DNA of 19,619 nucleotides from Desulfobacterales bacterium (GTDB lineage: Bacteria > Desulfobacterota > Desulfobacteria > Desulfobacterales > JAUCGF01): the NCBI GenBank assembly GCA_029940345.1, contig JAOZRC010000017.1:1-19619 (forward strand). The letters run 5' to 3'. Position 1 is the first letter of the stretch. Each line of letters opens with the position of its first letter. Positions 1 to 7,610 of the stretch are shown in pieces. Under the pieces are notes generated by a model. It was given only the letters and a program-made list of their open reading frames with translations. It made no database searches and had not been told where the DNA came from. The position numbers were made by a program, and so were the translations under genes.

Positions 1-1144
1 GTTCGGTCGCTTTCAGATAGCCGCTGAATAGCAAAAAGCTCCAGAAAAGGTCTTCACGCCGGTCCAGATCACGCAAGACGATGCTGTCATAGATTGGCTT
101 TTCAATAGGATGTTTTTCTAAAAGCAGTCCCACTTCTTCACGAATTTCGCGCCCGCCGCGGGTTGCTATTTGTTCTATTATCTCCGAACTGGCTGTGTTC
201 GCCCAATAGGGTTTGGGAATATGCTCAATACTTGCGGCGAAGTTTAATAGCGACCATGGATTGTATATGATTTCGCCTCCGAAGAGGTATCCGTCGTACC
301 AAAGAGCGACATCACCGTAATGATTTGTAAGGTCATAATCTTGCAATAATTTTTTTACTTCAGGTTCGGTAAAACCGAATGCGGAGTTGAATTCTTTGTC
401 CAAAAGGGTATAAACGCCCAGGTTATTCAAACCGGAAAAAATTGATTCTTTAGCAACTCTGAGAATGCCGGTTAAAACTCCTTTGAACAGATACACATTA
501 TCCTTCAACCCTCCGCTTAGAAGTCCACGCATGAAACTGATAATTTCATCATAATAACCATTTAGATAGCCGGCATGAATCGGTGTATCGTATTCATCAA
601 TCAGGATAACCGTTTTTCGATTATACACCTTATATAGACAGCGACTGAGATGTTGAAGCGCCTCTGGGTAATCTTGCGGTTCAGCCCGGTCATCTAAAAC
701 GGATTCAAAATAGCGTTTGTCCGGTTTCAACAACAGGCCGGATTCCAGAACCGCAATATGCTGGGCAAACAGGTTTTTTAAGAGATTGGTCAATCCCCGA
801 TACTGATCTTTCCAGGAGCGCGCTTTCAGGTCTTTGAATGTTAACCAGATCACCGGATATTGCCCCAGATGTTGACCAAAAGAATCAAGTTCAGCGATTT
901 TGGCGCCGCTAAAGAGGGCGGCTCCGTTTTCGACATTCATATCAAAAAAGTACTTCAGCATACTCAGATTCAATGTTTTGCCAAAACGCCGCGGGCGTGG
1001 AAGCAAAATCACATCCGCCGAAGTTTTGAGCACCTCATCAATAAATGGTGTTTTATCGACATAATAACGCCCGTCTTCACGCAAATTTCTAAAATCGGAT
1101 ACACCGATGGGAAGTTTTTGGATTTCTGAATTTGACTGCGCCAT
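1..1144 (-). CDS. AAA-ATPase-like / PD-(D/E)XK nuclease family protein (3' end outside window)
   Basis: The reading frame is open from an ATG at 1144 to the window edge, giving 381 codons of the N-terminal part. Near the start it has the family opening (LPIGVSDFRNLRE, then YYVDKT), then a Walker A-like RPRRFGKTLN at residues 50-59. A Walker B-like VILIDEYDTPIH follows near residue 180. This order matches the AAA-ATPase-like family (PF09820), which usually carries a C-terminal PD-(D/E)XK nuclease-like domain (PF08011). That domain would lie mostly beyond position 1 and cannot be seen. An AGGGGA Shine-Dalgarno sequence precedes the ATG. The gene starts 14 nt after the tyrA stop on the same strand, so it may be co-transcribed, although the family is typically scattered in many copies with no fixed neighbours. 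The biological role of the family is not established; a defence or mobile-element role is only inference. Confidence 0.85.
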   Translation of the reverse strand, partial: MAQSNSEIQKLPIGVSDFRNLREDGRYYVDKTPFIDEVLKTSADVILLPRPRRFGKTLNLSMLKYFFDMNVENGAALFSGAKIAELDSFGQHLGQYPVIWLTFKDLKARSWKDQYRGLTNLLKNLFAQHIAVLESGLLLKPDKRYFESVLDDRAEPQDYPEALQHLSRCLYKVYNRKTVILIDEYDTPIHAGYLNGYYDEIISFMRGLLSGGLKDNVYLFKGVLTGILRVAKESIFSGLNNLGVYTLLDKEFNSAFGFTEPEVKKLLQDYDLTNHYGDVALWYDGYLFGGEIIYNPWSLLNFAASIEHIPKPYWANTASSEIIEQIATRGGREIREEVGLLLEKHPIEKPIYDSIVLRDLDRREDLFWSFLLFSGYLKATE

Positions 1145-1158
1145 CTGCGTTTCCCCTT

Positions 1159-1884
1159 TTATTGTCTAAGTTGAACATCGATATTTTGCATGGCGGTGAT
1201 AAATAATTCCCGCTGTTCCCCGGCATACGGATTATATTTGTTCATATCGTAAAACAACTGCCAGGTGTCATTCTCAACCACGCCTAAGATATGAAGCAGT
1301 CGTTGGTAGCCTTCCGTATCAATATCCAGTTCGGGGGCTCCGAATTCAGATAATGAACGACCGATAAAATGGGTCAGCGCAAGGCTAAGGGAAATTTTGC
1401 GGTCATGCTCTTGGGGCGTAGCTTCAATCACTACCAGTTCTTTTGACTCCAAATAGGTCGTAATACGTTTATAGTGGGCGGTTTTGATCCGTTCCGGGCA
1501 TAAAACAATTTTTCTTCCTTTTAAAGAGGCGGCGGCGCTGTCCGGCCCAAACATGGGATGGGTGGCGAGAATGGAAACGGAAGCCGGTAATAAAGTCTTC
1601 ATCCATTGGACCGGCAGGATTTTGACAGAGCAGACATCTACAATCAAAGCGTTTTCTTTAAGATGCGGGGCGGCGGCTTTTAATGTATCTTGCATATAGG
1701 AGATCGGAACCGCCAAGATGACAATCGGTTGACGACACACCTGGGAAAATGACCCCGGTGATGCGCCAACCTTTAGAATCGCTTCCGCCTTATCGCTACG
1801 ATTATATGCTAATACATTGAAATCCTGGGCTAAATAGCTAGCCATAAGTTTGCCGAAACGTCCGAAACCGATAATACCGATCAT
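1159..1884 (-). CDS. tyrA: Prephenate/arogenate dehydrogenase
   Basis: This NAD(P)-dependent enzyme oxidatively decarboxylates prephenate (or arogenate) on the way to tyrosine, in the cytoplasm. The 241-residue product opens with a Rossmann loop GFGRFG (residues 6-11) and has the conserved THPMFGP motif with the catalytic-type histidine at 109. Arg29 just after the second strand suggests NADP preference; this is inferred. It is shorter than the usual 280-residue enzyme and has neither a chorismate mutase nor an ACT domain, so feedback control by tyrosine through ACT is not expected. Its ATG overlaps the aroC stop in an ATGA, a standard sign of translational coupling. Whether the substrate is prephenate or arogenate cannot be told from the sequence. 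Confidence 0.9.
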   Translation of the reverse strand: MIGIIGFGRFGKLMASYLAQDFNVLAYNRSDKAEAILKVGASPGSFSQVCRQPIVILAVPISYMQDTLKAAAPHLKENALIVDVCSVKILPVQWMKTLLPASVSILATHPMFGPDSAAASLKGRKIVLCPERIKTAHYKRITTYLESKELVVIEATPQEHDRKISLSLALTHFIGRSLSEFGAPELDIDTEGYQRLLHILGVVENDTWQLFYDMNKYNPYAGEQRELFITAMQNIDVQLRQ

Positions 1885-3005
1885 ACTATCTCTTTACCCC
1901 CTGTTAAGCAATGCCGACAAAAGGCTTTCCCGTTTAGCTTTTGGCGTAACGCCAGATCCGCAATTACCAAGGCCGCCATGCTTTCCACAATGGGCACCGC
2001 CCTGGGCACAACGCAAGGATCATGTCGTCCGCTGGCCTCAAGCACAACTTCCTGACCGCTGAAATCCGCAGTCATCTGGGGTTTACCAATTGTTGATGTC
2101 GGTTTGAAGGCCACTCTGAAAAAGATGGGTTCGCCATTTGAAATACCTCCCTGAACACCACCACTATTATTGGTAATCGTTCCGAGGTGGTCTCCTTTTA
2201 AAACAAACGGATCATTATGCTCAGAACCTCGCATACGTGTACCGGCAAATCCGGAGCCGATTTCAAATCCCTTGGTTGCCGGAATAGATAACATGGCCCG
2301 CGCCAGTTTGGCCTCCATTTTGTCAAAAACAGGTTCACCCAAACCGGGGGGAACATTGCGGCAAATACAAGAAATGATTCCACCGACCGAATCCAGTTCT
2401 TTCTTTGCCCGACGAATCTCCTCGGCCATTTTTTCAGCAGCCTCCATATCAGGGCAGCGCACTGCGGTTCGATCTACAAGCTTATGATTGATCGTGCCCG
2501 GATAAAGCTCAGGTGCCTCAATTGATCCTACGACGCTCACCCAGGCCACGATCTCAATGTTATATGTTTTCTTCAAGATTTTAGCAGCAATGGCGCCGGC
2601 CGCCACCCGGCCAATTGTCTCCCTGGCGCTGGCTCGTCCGCCGCCGCCTGTGGCCCGAACACCGTATTTCATCTGATACGTATAGTCCGCGTGAGAAGGA
2701 CGGGGAACGGGCAGCAGGTTTTTATAATCGCTCGTGCGCTGATCTTTATTGGCGACGAACAAGGCAATCGGCGTTCCCAACGTCCGTCCATTTTCCACTC
2801 CTGAAAGGATCGTCACCTCGTCGTATTCTTGCCGCGGCGTGGTAAGATCACTCTGCCCGGGACGCCGGCGATCAAGTTGTTGTTGTATGTCGGCTTCACT
2901 GAGAGATATCCGCGGCGGACAGCCATCAACGACAGCGCCGACGCCCAGGCCGTGGGACTCACCAAAAGTGGCCACTCTAAATATGGTTCCGAAGCTGCTG
3001 GACAT
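1881..3005 (-). CDS. aroC: Chorismate synthase
   Basis: Chorismate synthase eliminates phosphate from 5-enolpyruvylshikimate-3-phosphate to give chorismate, using reduced FMN, as the last step of the shikimate pathway. The 374-residue product is full length for the bacterial enzyme. Family signatures are present in order: FGESHG near residues 14-19 (His18), [13 protein letters not shown] near 46-58, [19 protein letters not shown] in the middle, and [16 protein letters not shown] near the C-terminus. A GGAG lies about 11 nt upstream of the ATG at 3005. The stop overlaps the start of tyrA, so chorismate made here feeds directly into tyrosine synthesis by the next gene. No terminator or strong promoter was identified in the 167 nt upstream. 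Confidence 0.97.
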   Translation of the reverse strand: MSSSFGTIFRVATFGESHGLGVGAVVDGCPPRISLSEADIQQQLDRRRPGQSDLTTPRQEYDEVTILSGVENGRTLGTPIALFVANKDQRTSDYKNLLPVPRPSHADYTYQMKYGVRATGGGGRASARETIGRVAAGAIAAKILKKTYNIEIVAWVSVVGSIEAPELYPGTINHKLVDRTAVRCPDMEAAEKMAEEIRRAKKELDSVGGIISCICRNVPPGLGEPVFDKMEAKLARAMLSIPATKGFEIGSGFAGTRMRGSEHNDPFVLKGDHLGTITNNSGGVQGGISNGEPIFFRVAFKPTSTIGKPQMTADFSGQEVVLEASGRHDPCVVPRAVPIVESMAALVIADLALRQKLNGKAFCRHCLTGGKEIV

Positions 3006-3172
3006 TGTTTTTTATCTCCGGTTTGGGTTAACAACATAAATGAGGACACTATCGCTCGTTACGAGGCTCCGCCTAATAACAAGCAACTGATCTGAATGCA
3101 TTCCACCTTATGTTTGGTTGCAATTTGTTGTGTTCAACGTTGGGTGTCGTTTCTAACCGATTCCGGGTGTCA

Positions 3173-4099
3173 TTATTTTTCAGATTTTTCGATCGACTGA
3201 ATAATTTGAGGGATGCGTTTACCCATCTCTGTATCCGGAGCACTTTCAAGGGCCTGATTCAGCGCTTCAAGACCGGCTTTTTTATCTTTCTTACCTTTAA
3301 TAAGAATCGCTGCCTGAAACATGTGTATATCTTGTTTGATTTTTGAATCAGGGTTATACGTGCTGATAATGCCGGACAGATCCTGAAGCGCTTTATCAAA
3401 ATCACGCGTGGTGTTCAGCTCTTTTTGAATAAGTGCCATTTTTTCAGGAATTTCATATTTATATCTTAAACCGGCGGCGTTATCTTTATCCAATGCTTTA
3501 ATTTCATTAATAATTTCCTGATTTCCCTTAGTTAAACCATTTTTCTTTTTCAGTTGCAGCCCCTGATCGTAAAGCCGGGCCTTTTCCAAACCTTGCGCCG
3601 AAGATGCCTGGGTGAAAACAGTTTCCCATTTCGTTTTACCAGAGCGCATCAGGGCGAGATGATCTAGATATTTTTGCGGTCCGCCTTGTCGATACCCAAT
3701 ATGTGCATACGGTTCGCCTGCGGGATCGGTTAACATAATCGTCGGAAAGCCGGTTACCTTATATTTGTTCTGCAATTGCAGATTTTGATTTTTCAGCACA
3801 TCGGGAAGTTGTTTCTTTTTGGGAAAATCCAGTTTTAAAAGAATATAGTTCGCCGGGGCGTTTTGTTTAAAGATATCTTGGCTGAACACTTCTTTTTCCA
3901 GTTTCTGGCACCAAGGACACCAGTCTGATCCGGAAAAATTTAACAGCAAATCCTTATCAGTTTTATGCGCTAAAATTCGAGCGGCTTCAAAATCAGTTTG
4001 CCATACGGAATCAACGGAATCAGAGGAAGCCAAAGTGGCGGTCGTGAAATAAACGAAGATCAACATCATAACATGAAACAGCAGTACAATTTTTTTCAT
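3173..4099 (-). CDS. Exported thioredoxin-fold protein with CPWC active site and helical C-terminal region
   Basis: The product is 308 residues when started at the ATG at 4099. An in-frame GTG at 4108 overlaps the AAAGGAG Shine-Dalgarno sequence, which is well placed 8 nt before the ATG, so the ATG is preferred. Residues 1-24 form a signal peptide ending in ATLA, so the protein is probably periplasmic. A thioredoxin fold of the thioredoxin_7/DsbD-gamma type follows: CPWC at 61-64 and a cis-proline in GFPT at 117-120. The C-terminal half (about 150-308) is predicted to be helical and TPR-like. A role as a thiol-disulfide reductase is likely from the motif. The substrate is unknown and no partner such as DsbD or a c-type cytochrome maturation gene is adjacent. 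The upstream region is shared with a divergent DruA-like gene. Confidence 0.85.
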   Translation of the reverse strand: MKKIVLLFHVMMLIFVYFTTATLASSDSVDSVWQTDFEAARILAHKTDKDLLLNFSGSDWCPWCQKLEKEVFSQDIFKQNAPANYILLKLDFPKKKQLPDVLKNQNLQLQNKYKVTGFPTIMLTDPAGEPYAHIGYRQGGPQKYLDHLALMRSGKTKWETVFTQASSAQGLEKARLYDQGLQLKKKNGLTKGNQEIINEIKALDKDNAAGLRYKYEIPEKMALIQKELNTTRDFDKALQDLSGIISTYNPDSKIKQDIHMFQAAILIKGKKDKKAGLEALNQALESAPDTEMGKRIPQIIQSIEKSEK

Positions 4100-4108
4100 A
4101 CAATACAC

Positions 4109-4479
4109 TCCTTTGGTGATTAATTAGGCGATAATCATCATTTTTCCAAAACAAATTTACTCAGATGCCAAGCGGAACGGCTTTCCGCGTGACATACTTG
4201 GACAGAATAGTGATTAAAGCGATTGCTTAAATCGGGTTTGAAATCAGATAATTATCTGAAAGTTTATAAAATAAATGCTTGTCTGATAAAACAATTATAA
4301 AGATTTTTGTTGCGGTTGTAAAAGTAAATTTATAAAAATGTAAAAAAAAGAGGTTGCGTACATAATCCTCAAAATGTAAAATAGCCATATTGGGTTTTTT
4401 CAAAATGCCAAGGAAAAGGTGTATACTGTCTTCCGAAGGATGCCCAATAATGGAATTAACTTGTAAGGGAGATTTTTAT
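4109..4479. promoter_or_regulatory. AT-rich divergent intergenic region
   Basis: This 371-nt stretch separates the thioredoxin-fold gene from the DruA-like gene, and no coding sequence is supported in it. It holds a repeat core at 4170-4185 that is also found at 16775-16790, a 16-bp palindrome at 4244-4259, and a candidate sigma70-type promoter for the plus-strand gene (TTGCGT at 4354-4359, 17-nt spacer, TAAAAT at 4377-4382). The composition is far richer in A and T than the flanking genes. Promoter calls rest on eye matching only. Confidence 0.5.
4244..4259. promoter_or_regulatory. Perfect 16-bp palindrome, operator candidate
   Basis: TCAGATAATTATCTGA is its own reverse complement. It lies between two divergent genes, about 95 nt upstream of the candidate -35 box of the DruA-like gene, which would suit a dimeric DNA-binding regulator. 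No cognate regulator is visible in the window. Confidence 0.4.
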
Positions 4480-5379
4480 ATGGCTAGAAAACCGAAACCG
4501 ATTGTACAATGTGGCCGTACTTTTACAAAACAGGAAATTGAAGATATTCAAGAAATTGTTGACATGTTTCCCCGCCTGAGCCGGTCTGAATTGGCCAAAA
4601 CCGTCAGTGAAAATTTAGAATGGTTTACACTGGCCGGAAGTGTTAAAACCGATGCGCCCATGAAGCTAATGGAAAAACTGGAAGCCAAAGGGCTTCTTAA
4701 ATTGCCGGTGAAACGTGATCTGAAAAATAAAAAGCCCCATAAAAAGATCGCTATAACGTCAAAGACAGACCCGCCACCGCCAGTAATCGGCCAATTAAAG
4801 CATCTTGAATGGGTGGATGTCGAGGTCGTTGAAGATAAAGAACGGTATGCCCTGTGGAAAGAATATATCATGCGTTACCATTATTTGCAGTATAAAAAAC
4901 CATTTGGTTTTTATATGAATTATTTTATCAATTGCGATCGTGGAGAATTGGGATGTGCTTTATTTGCAGGCGCGGCCAATTCGATCGGCATGCGTGATCA
5001 TTGGATTGGCTGGACCCCGAATCAAAGAGCGCGGAATCAGGCGTATGTCATTCAAAATATACGTTTTCTAATATTCCCCTGGGTAAATGTAAAAAATCTG
5101 GCTAGCTATGCGATGGGTAAAATACTCCGGCATATTTGTGATGATTGGGAAAAGAAATGGGGTTATCGTCCGGTGTTGGCAGAAACATTTGTTGAACCCA
5201 CTCGCTATAAGGGGACTTGTTATAAAGCGACTAACTGGCAATTTTTAGGGATGACAACGGGTGAAGGCAATATCCGCCAGGGGAAAGCGTATGCGACAAC
5301 TCCTAAAAGGCTTTTTGTACTACCTCTGGCTAAAGATTTTCGTAAAACTTTATGTGCTAAACAAGCTGTTTCTAAGTGA
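4480..5379 (+). CDS. Stand-alone DruA-like protein (DUF4338)
   Basis: The product is 299 residues from the ATG at 4480. This start is chosen over an in-frame ATG at 4390 because AAGGGAG sits 8 nt upstream of it and the conserved N-terminal region begins there. Family features are seen in order: an N-terminal helical region with SRSELAKTVSENLEW, a GLLKLPVKRD linker, RYHYLQYKKPFG near the middle, RDHWIGW, the block NIRFLIFPWVNVKNLAS, and ETFVEPTRYKGTCYKATNW near the C-terminus. This is the DUF4338 domain that defines DruA of the Druantia anti-phage system. None of the other Druantia genes, in particular no large DruE-type helicase, lies on either side. It is therefore an orphan copy, and calling it a functional defence system would be unsupported. 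Orphan DUF4338 genes are common and may be mobile; a repeat cluster follows it directly. The molecular activity is unknown. Confidence 0.85.
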   Translation: MARKPKPIVQCGRTFTKQEIEDIQEIVDMFPRLSRSELAKTVSENLEWFTLAGSVKTDAPMKLMEKLEAKGLLKLPVKRDLKNKKPHKKIAITSKTDPPPPVIGQLKHLEWVDVEVVEDKERYALWKEYIMRYHYLQYKKPFGFYMNYFINCDRGELGCALFAGAANSIGMRDHWIGWTPNQRARNQAYVIQNIRFLIFPWVNVKNLASYAMGKILRHICDDWEKKWGYRPVLAETFVEPTRYKGTCYKATNWQFLGMTTGEGNIRQGKAYATTPKRLFVLPLAKDFRKTLCAKQAVSK

Positions 5380-5458
5380 TAAGTTTAAAGTTTGAAGCTA
5401 TCTTATAAAAGGATTTCCTCAGTTTAAAATAATTCAATCTATGCGGTCGCTATTAAAT

Positions 5459-5722
5459 GTAGGGTGGGCAACGTTTTTTCACTTACTTAGTTCATAGCAG
5501 ATGATTCGGCAAAGCGACGGACTTCGTTAAAGGAAACATCCTTTGCCCACCGATTTTTCAGTAAAACGGTGGGCATCGCCGACAAAGAAACGCGCTGTAA
5601 GTAACCGTTCATAAGTTTTCCGGTGTTTAACCCAGATTATTATAGGAACAGTGGCGAAAAGAACCAGAAAACTTATGGTCGGTTACTTATACAATATATG
5701 TTTCCGGCGCTGCTCACCCTAC
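5459..5722. repeat. Composite palindromic element (REP/MITE-like) with GTAGGGTGGGCA-type ends
   Basis: The outer ends are imperfect inverted repeats: GTAGGGTGGGCAACG at 5459-5473 and, on the other strand, GTAGGGTGAGCAGCG ending at 5722 (13 of 15 match). Inside are GGTGGGCAA (5463-5471) with its inverse TTGCCCACC (5543-5551), a hairpin with stem GCCCACCG/CGGTGGGC (5545-5552 and 5567-5574), and a long inverted repeat at 5598-5689. No convincing coding frame or target duplication was found. The ends resemble repetitive extragenic palindromes that are spread by Y1 (REP-associated) transposases. That link is from family knowledge, and no such transposase is in the window. Confidence 0.65.
5598..5689. 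repeat. Inverted repeat with 23-bp arms (21/23 match)
   Basis: The left arm (5598-5620, starting TAAGTAACCG and ending AAGTTTTC) and the right arm (5667-5689) are reverse complements with two mismatches. They enclose a 46-nt loop and can form a long stem in RNA or cruciform DNA. It sits inside the 5459-5722 element. It could be a smaller element nested within it or part of its own secondary structure. Confidence 0.7.
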
Positions 5723-5750
5723 CGATAAGTGTAACCGCACAGGTCAAAAT

Positions 5751-5796
5751 AATTCAAGGTGTTACGGAACAACTTGATATTTATCACTTAAAACTT
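5751..5796 (+). repeat. Dispersed repeat, copy 1
   Basis: This 46-nt stretch starting AATTCAAGG matches 9156-9201 at 37 of 46 positions without gaps. Its right end covers the stop and last codons of the minus-strand gene at 5784-6599. A related AAAATAATTCAA motif also occurs at 5426-5437, on the other side of the palindromic element. Confidence 0.55.
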
Positions 5797-6599
5797 ATCT
5801 TAGGAACAACCCAATGATCATGTTTAATGGCCGTATCTTTAAGATATTCCATCACCGCCGGCCCCTCTTTGAATGCGTCGGTCTCTCCCTGAACAACCTC
5901 ATGGAGCAAATTAACGCAGCCTTTATCACGGCTATCTAACGGCGTAACAATAAGTTTCAACTCATTGGTATGTTTATTATATAGTATCACCGGCGTATGC
6001 CAGACCTTTTTATCTTCTGATCTGTCAACCCCACCGGTAATCCGACAACCCGGAATTCGGAACCGTTTGGGCAGCGGATAAAGACCCAAGAGCGCATCAA
6101 ACAACATCAATGTCTCTTCCAGTTTGTCGACATCTTCCTGTTCCAGAGCCAGCACGCCATCATCGGCCAGCATTTCAATATCAGCCGGTTGATAGGTAAG
6201 GTCCAGACGATCAAGGCAGAGCTGATAAACAATCTTGACGGATTCGGCCTTACGACTGACAACGACATCAGCGTCAGATAGTATTTTAATTGCATTGCGA
6301 ATGCTGATCATCTCTTTGATTGTCGGGCTTTTACGTAACAATACATCTTGTATATCCGTTTTATAAATTGCCAATTCATTATCCAGAACCAGTATTTGGC
6401 CAGCATCCGTTTCCGGTTCAATAATATATAAATCCAAATCCCGTTGATGGGTGAATTGAAAAGGTCCTGATTCCAGAAGCAGACGCATTTTCGGGCGGTC
6501 TGTTTTTTGGCCGCTGCCCGCCGGACCGACAGATTTCAACACTTTTACAGTCAGTTGATCGATTCTTATTTTTTTTAAGAGGTTTTCCTTAAATGTCAT
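5784..6599 (-). CDS. Conserved-looking hypothetical protein, 271 residues
   Basis: I do not recognise this family. The product looks soluble and acidic, with no signal peptide, membrane segment, cysteine cluster or nucleotide-binding motif. The middle region (about residues 75-175) appears helical and the rest mixed; a PKRFRIPGCRITGG stretch near 200 and a glycine/aspartate-rich C-terminal part are notable. The start at 6599 follows a weak AGG-type ribosome site. It lies on the same strand downstream of fabG (78 nt gap), so it may share transcription and be linked to acyl-chain metabolism; this is only inferred from position. Its last few codons lie inside a dispersed repeat, so the natural C-terminus may have been altered. 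Confidence 0.7.
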   Translation of the reverse strand: MTFKENLLKKIRIDQLTVKVLKSVGPAGSGQKTDRPKMRLLLESGPFQFTHQRDLDLYIIEPETDAGQILVLDNELAIYKTDIQDVLLRKSPTIKEMISIRNAIKILSDADVVVSRKAESVKIVYQLCLDRLDLTYQPADIEMLADDGVLALEQEDVDKLEETLMLFDALLGLYPLPKRFRIPGCRITGGVDRSEDKKVWHTPVILYNKHTNELKLIVTPLDSRDKGCVNLLHEVVQGETDAFKEGPAVMEYLKDTAIKHDHWVVPKISFK

Positions 6600-6677
6600 G
6601 TTGTCGCCTGTTTGGTTTTATGGTTTCATAAAGATAAAATAACTAACCCTTTTTACATTTTTAAGCTTTGATTTCAA

Positions 6678-7415
6678 TTAAAACATTCCGCCGTTTACTG
6701 AAATAACTTCCCCGGTAATATAAGAGGCGTCATCGGAGCAAAGGAAACGAACAACTTTGGCAACTTCTTCCGGCTTGCCGATCCGGGCCATGGGAATCAG
6801 TTCTTTTATTTTATCAATCGGCGCTTTTTCGATCATCGGCGTCGCGATCAATCCGGGAGCAACGACATTGACGCGGATGCCAAGCCGTGCAACCTCGGCA
6901 GCCACTGAGCGGCTGGCACCAATCAAGCCGGCTTTAGCGGCTGAATAGTTGGCCTGCCCCCGGTTTCCCCTGAGACCGGAGACAGACGCTATTGAAACCA
7001 CGGACCCGCGTTTTTTACGCACCATACAATTTAAAACAGGCTTGGTAATGTTAAAAAAGCCCTTCAAAGAAGTGTTCACCACAGTGTCCCAATTTTTTTC
7101 AGACATCATCAGTAACAATCCATCGGCTGTAACCCCGGCATTATTCACCAGCACATCAATGCTTTTAAAACGGGACGCCACATCGTCAACAGCATCTTTG
7201 GTTTCCGTCTGACTGGTAATATCAAACTGAAGGGCTTCACCATCGCCACCTTTTTCCCTGATCAGAGAAACAGTTTGCAGGGCGGCCATTTCATTTGACT
7301 TATAATTAATAATCAGATAATAATCGTTTTGTGCCAGTTCTGATGCAATAGCCCTTCCGATACCGCCGCTTCCGCCTGTCACAATGGCGACGCGGGCGTT
7401 TATTTTATCACCCAT
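6678..7415 (-). CDS. FabG-type 3-oxoacyl-ACP reductase (fabG-related, copy 1)
   Basis: This short-chain dehydrogenase/reductase is expected to reduce 3-oxoacyl-ACP (or -CoA) to the 3-hydroxy form with NADPH. The start is the ATG at 7415 (245 residues), preceded by AAGGA at 7 nt; the GTG at 7436 has no ribosome site. Rossmann motif TGGSGGIG is at 13-20, NNAG at 91-94, and the catalytic S144, Y157 and K161 (NYSAAKAG) are present. The position of the tetrad asparagine is Ser116 (NTSLKGFF). The sequence around SGLRGNRGQANYSAAKAGLIGA resembles the fabG-related subfamily (TIGR01831) known from aryl-polyene-type clusters rather than housekeeping FabG. Asn37 after the second strand fits NADP. A partial duplicate lies at 8554-8966. 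Primary substrate unknown. Confidence 0.88.
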   Translation of the reverse strand: MGDKINARVAIVTGGSGGIGRAIASELAQNDYYLIINYKSNEMAALQTVSLIREKGGDGEALQFDITSQTETKDAVDDVASRFKSIDVLVNNAGVTADGLLLMMSEKNWDTVVNTSLKGFFNITKPVLNCMVRKKRGSVVSIASVSGLRGNRGQANYSAAKAGLIGASRSVAAEVARLGIRVNVVAPGLIATPMIEKAPIDKIKELIPMARIGKPEEVAKVVRFLCSDDASYITGEVISVNGGMF

Positions 7416-7436
7416 AAGATTATCCTTTTCTTTCAC

Positions 7437-7460
7437 ACCGGTGAAAACTGACGAACCGGT
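7437..7460 (-). promoter_or_regulatory. Paired ACCGGT palindromes upstream of fabG copy 1
   Basis: Two ACCGGT hexamers (7437-7442 and 7455-7460), each self-complementary, lie 18 nt apart start to start just upstream of the ribosome site. The same pair with the same spacing occurs upstream of the decayed copy at 8988-8993 and 9006-9011. They could be an operator or leader hairpin, or may simply be shared through the duplication. Confidence 0.35.
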
Positions 7461-7574
7461 TCCTGTTTTATGTCAATCAAATCAGTTGAATAGTAGCTAA
7501 GGTCTTAAAACAGATTGACGCAGCTTCTTCAGCAAAGAAACGTTTGGCCGCAAAACACCGCAAAGTAAGGGTCG

Positions 7575-7591
7575 CTCTGGCATAGCCAGAG
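7575..7591. repeat. Short perfect hairpin downstream of fabG copy 2
   Basis: CTCTGGC-ATA-GCCAGAG forms a 7-bp stem with a 3-nt loop, 20 nt after the stop of the minus-strand reductase. No T-run follows on the minus strand, so a classical intrinsic terminator is not supported; it may still protect the mRNA end. Confidence 0.4.
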
Positions 7592-7610
7592 GTTTAATTT
7601 AAAACAATTA

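Noticed and set aside
4390..4479. Upstream in-frame ATG extending the DruA-like protein by 30 residues
   Set aside because: No ribosome site precedes it, the added residues are unlike the family, and AAGGGAG points to the ATG at 4480.
4548..4871. 107-residue minus-strand frame inside the DruA-like gene
   Set aside because: Shadow of the real gene; low-complexity translation with no initiation signal.
4480..5379. A complete Druantia defence system
   Set aside because: Only the DUF4338 gene is present; neighbours on both sides are unrelated and no large helicase gene is in the window.
5623..5817. 64-residue plus-strand open frame
   Set aside because: It lies across the palindromic element and the dispersed repeat and has no ribosome site or family likeness.
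7575..7591. Intrinsic terminator after fabG copy 2
   Set aside because: The hairpin is perfect, but no T-run follows on the transcribed strand, so it is listed only as a hairpin.
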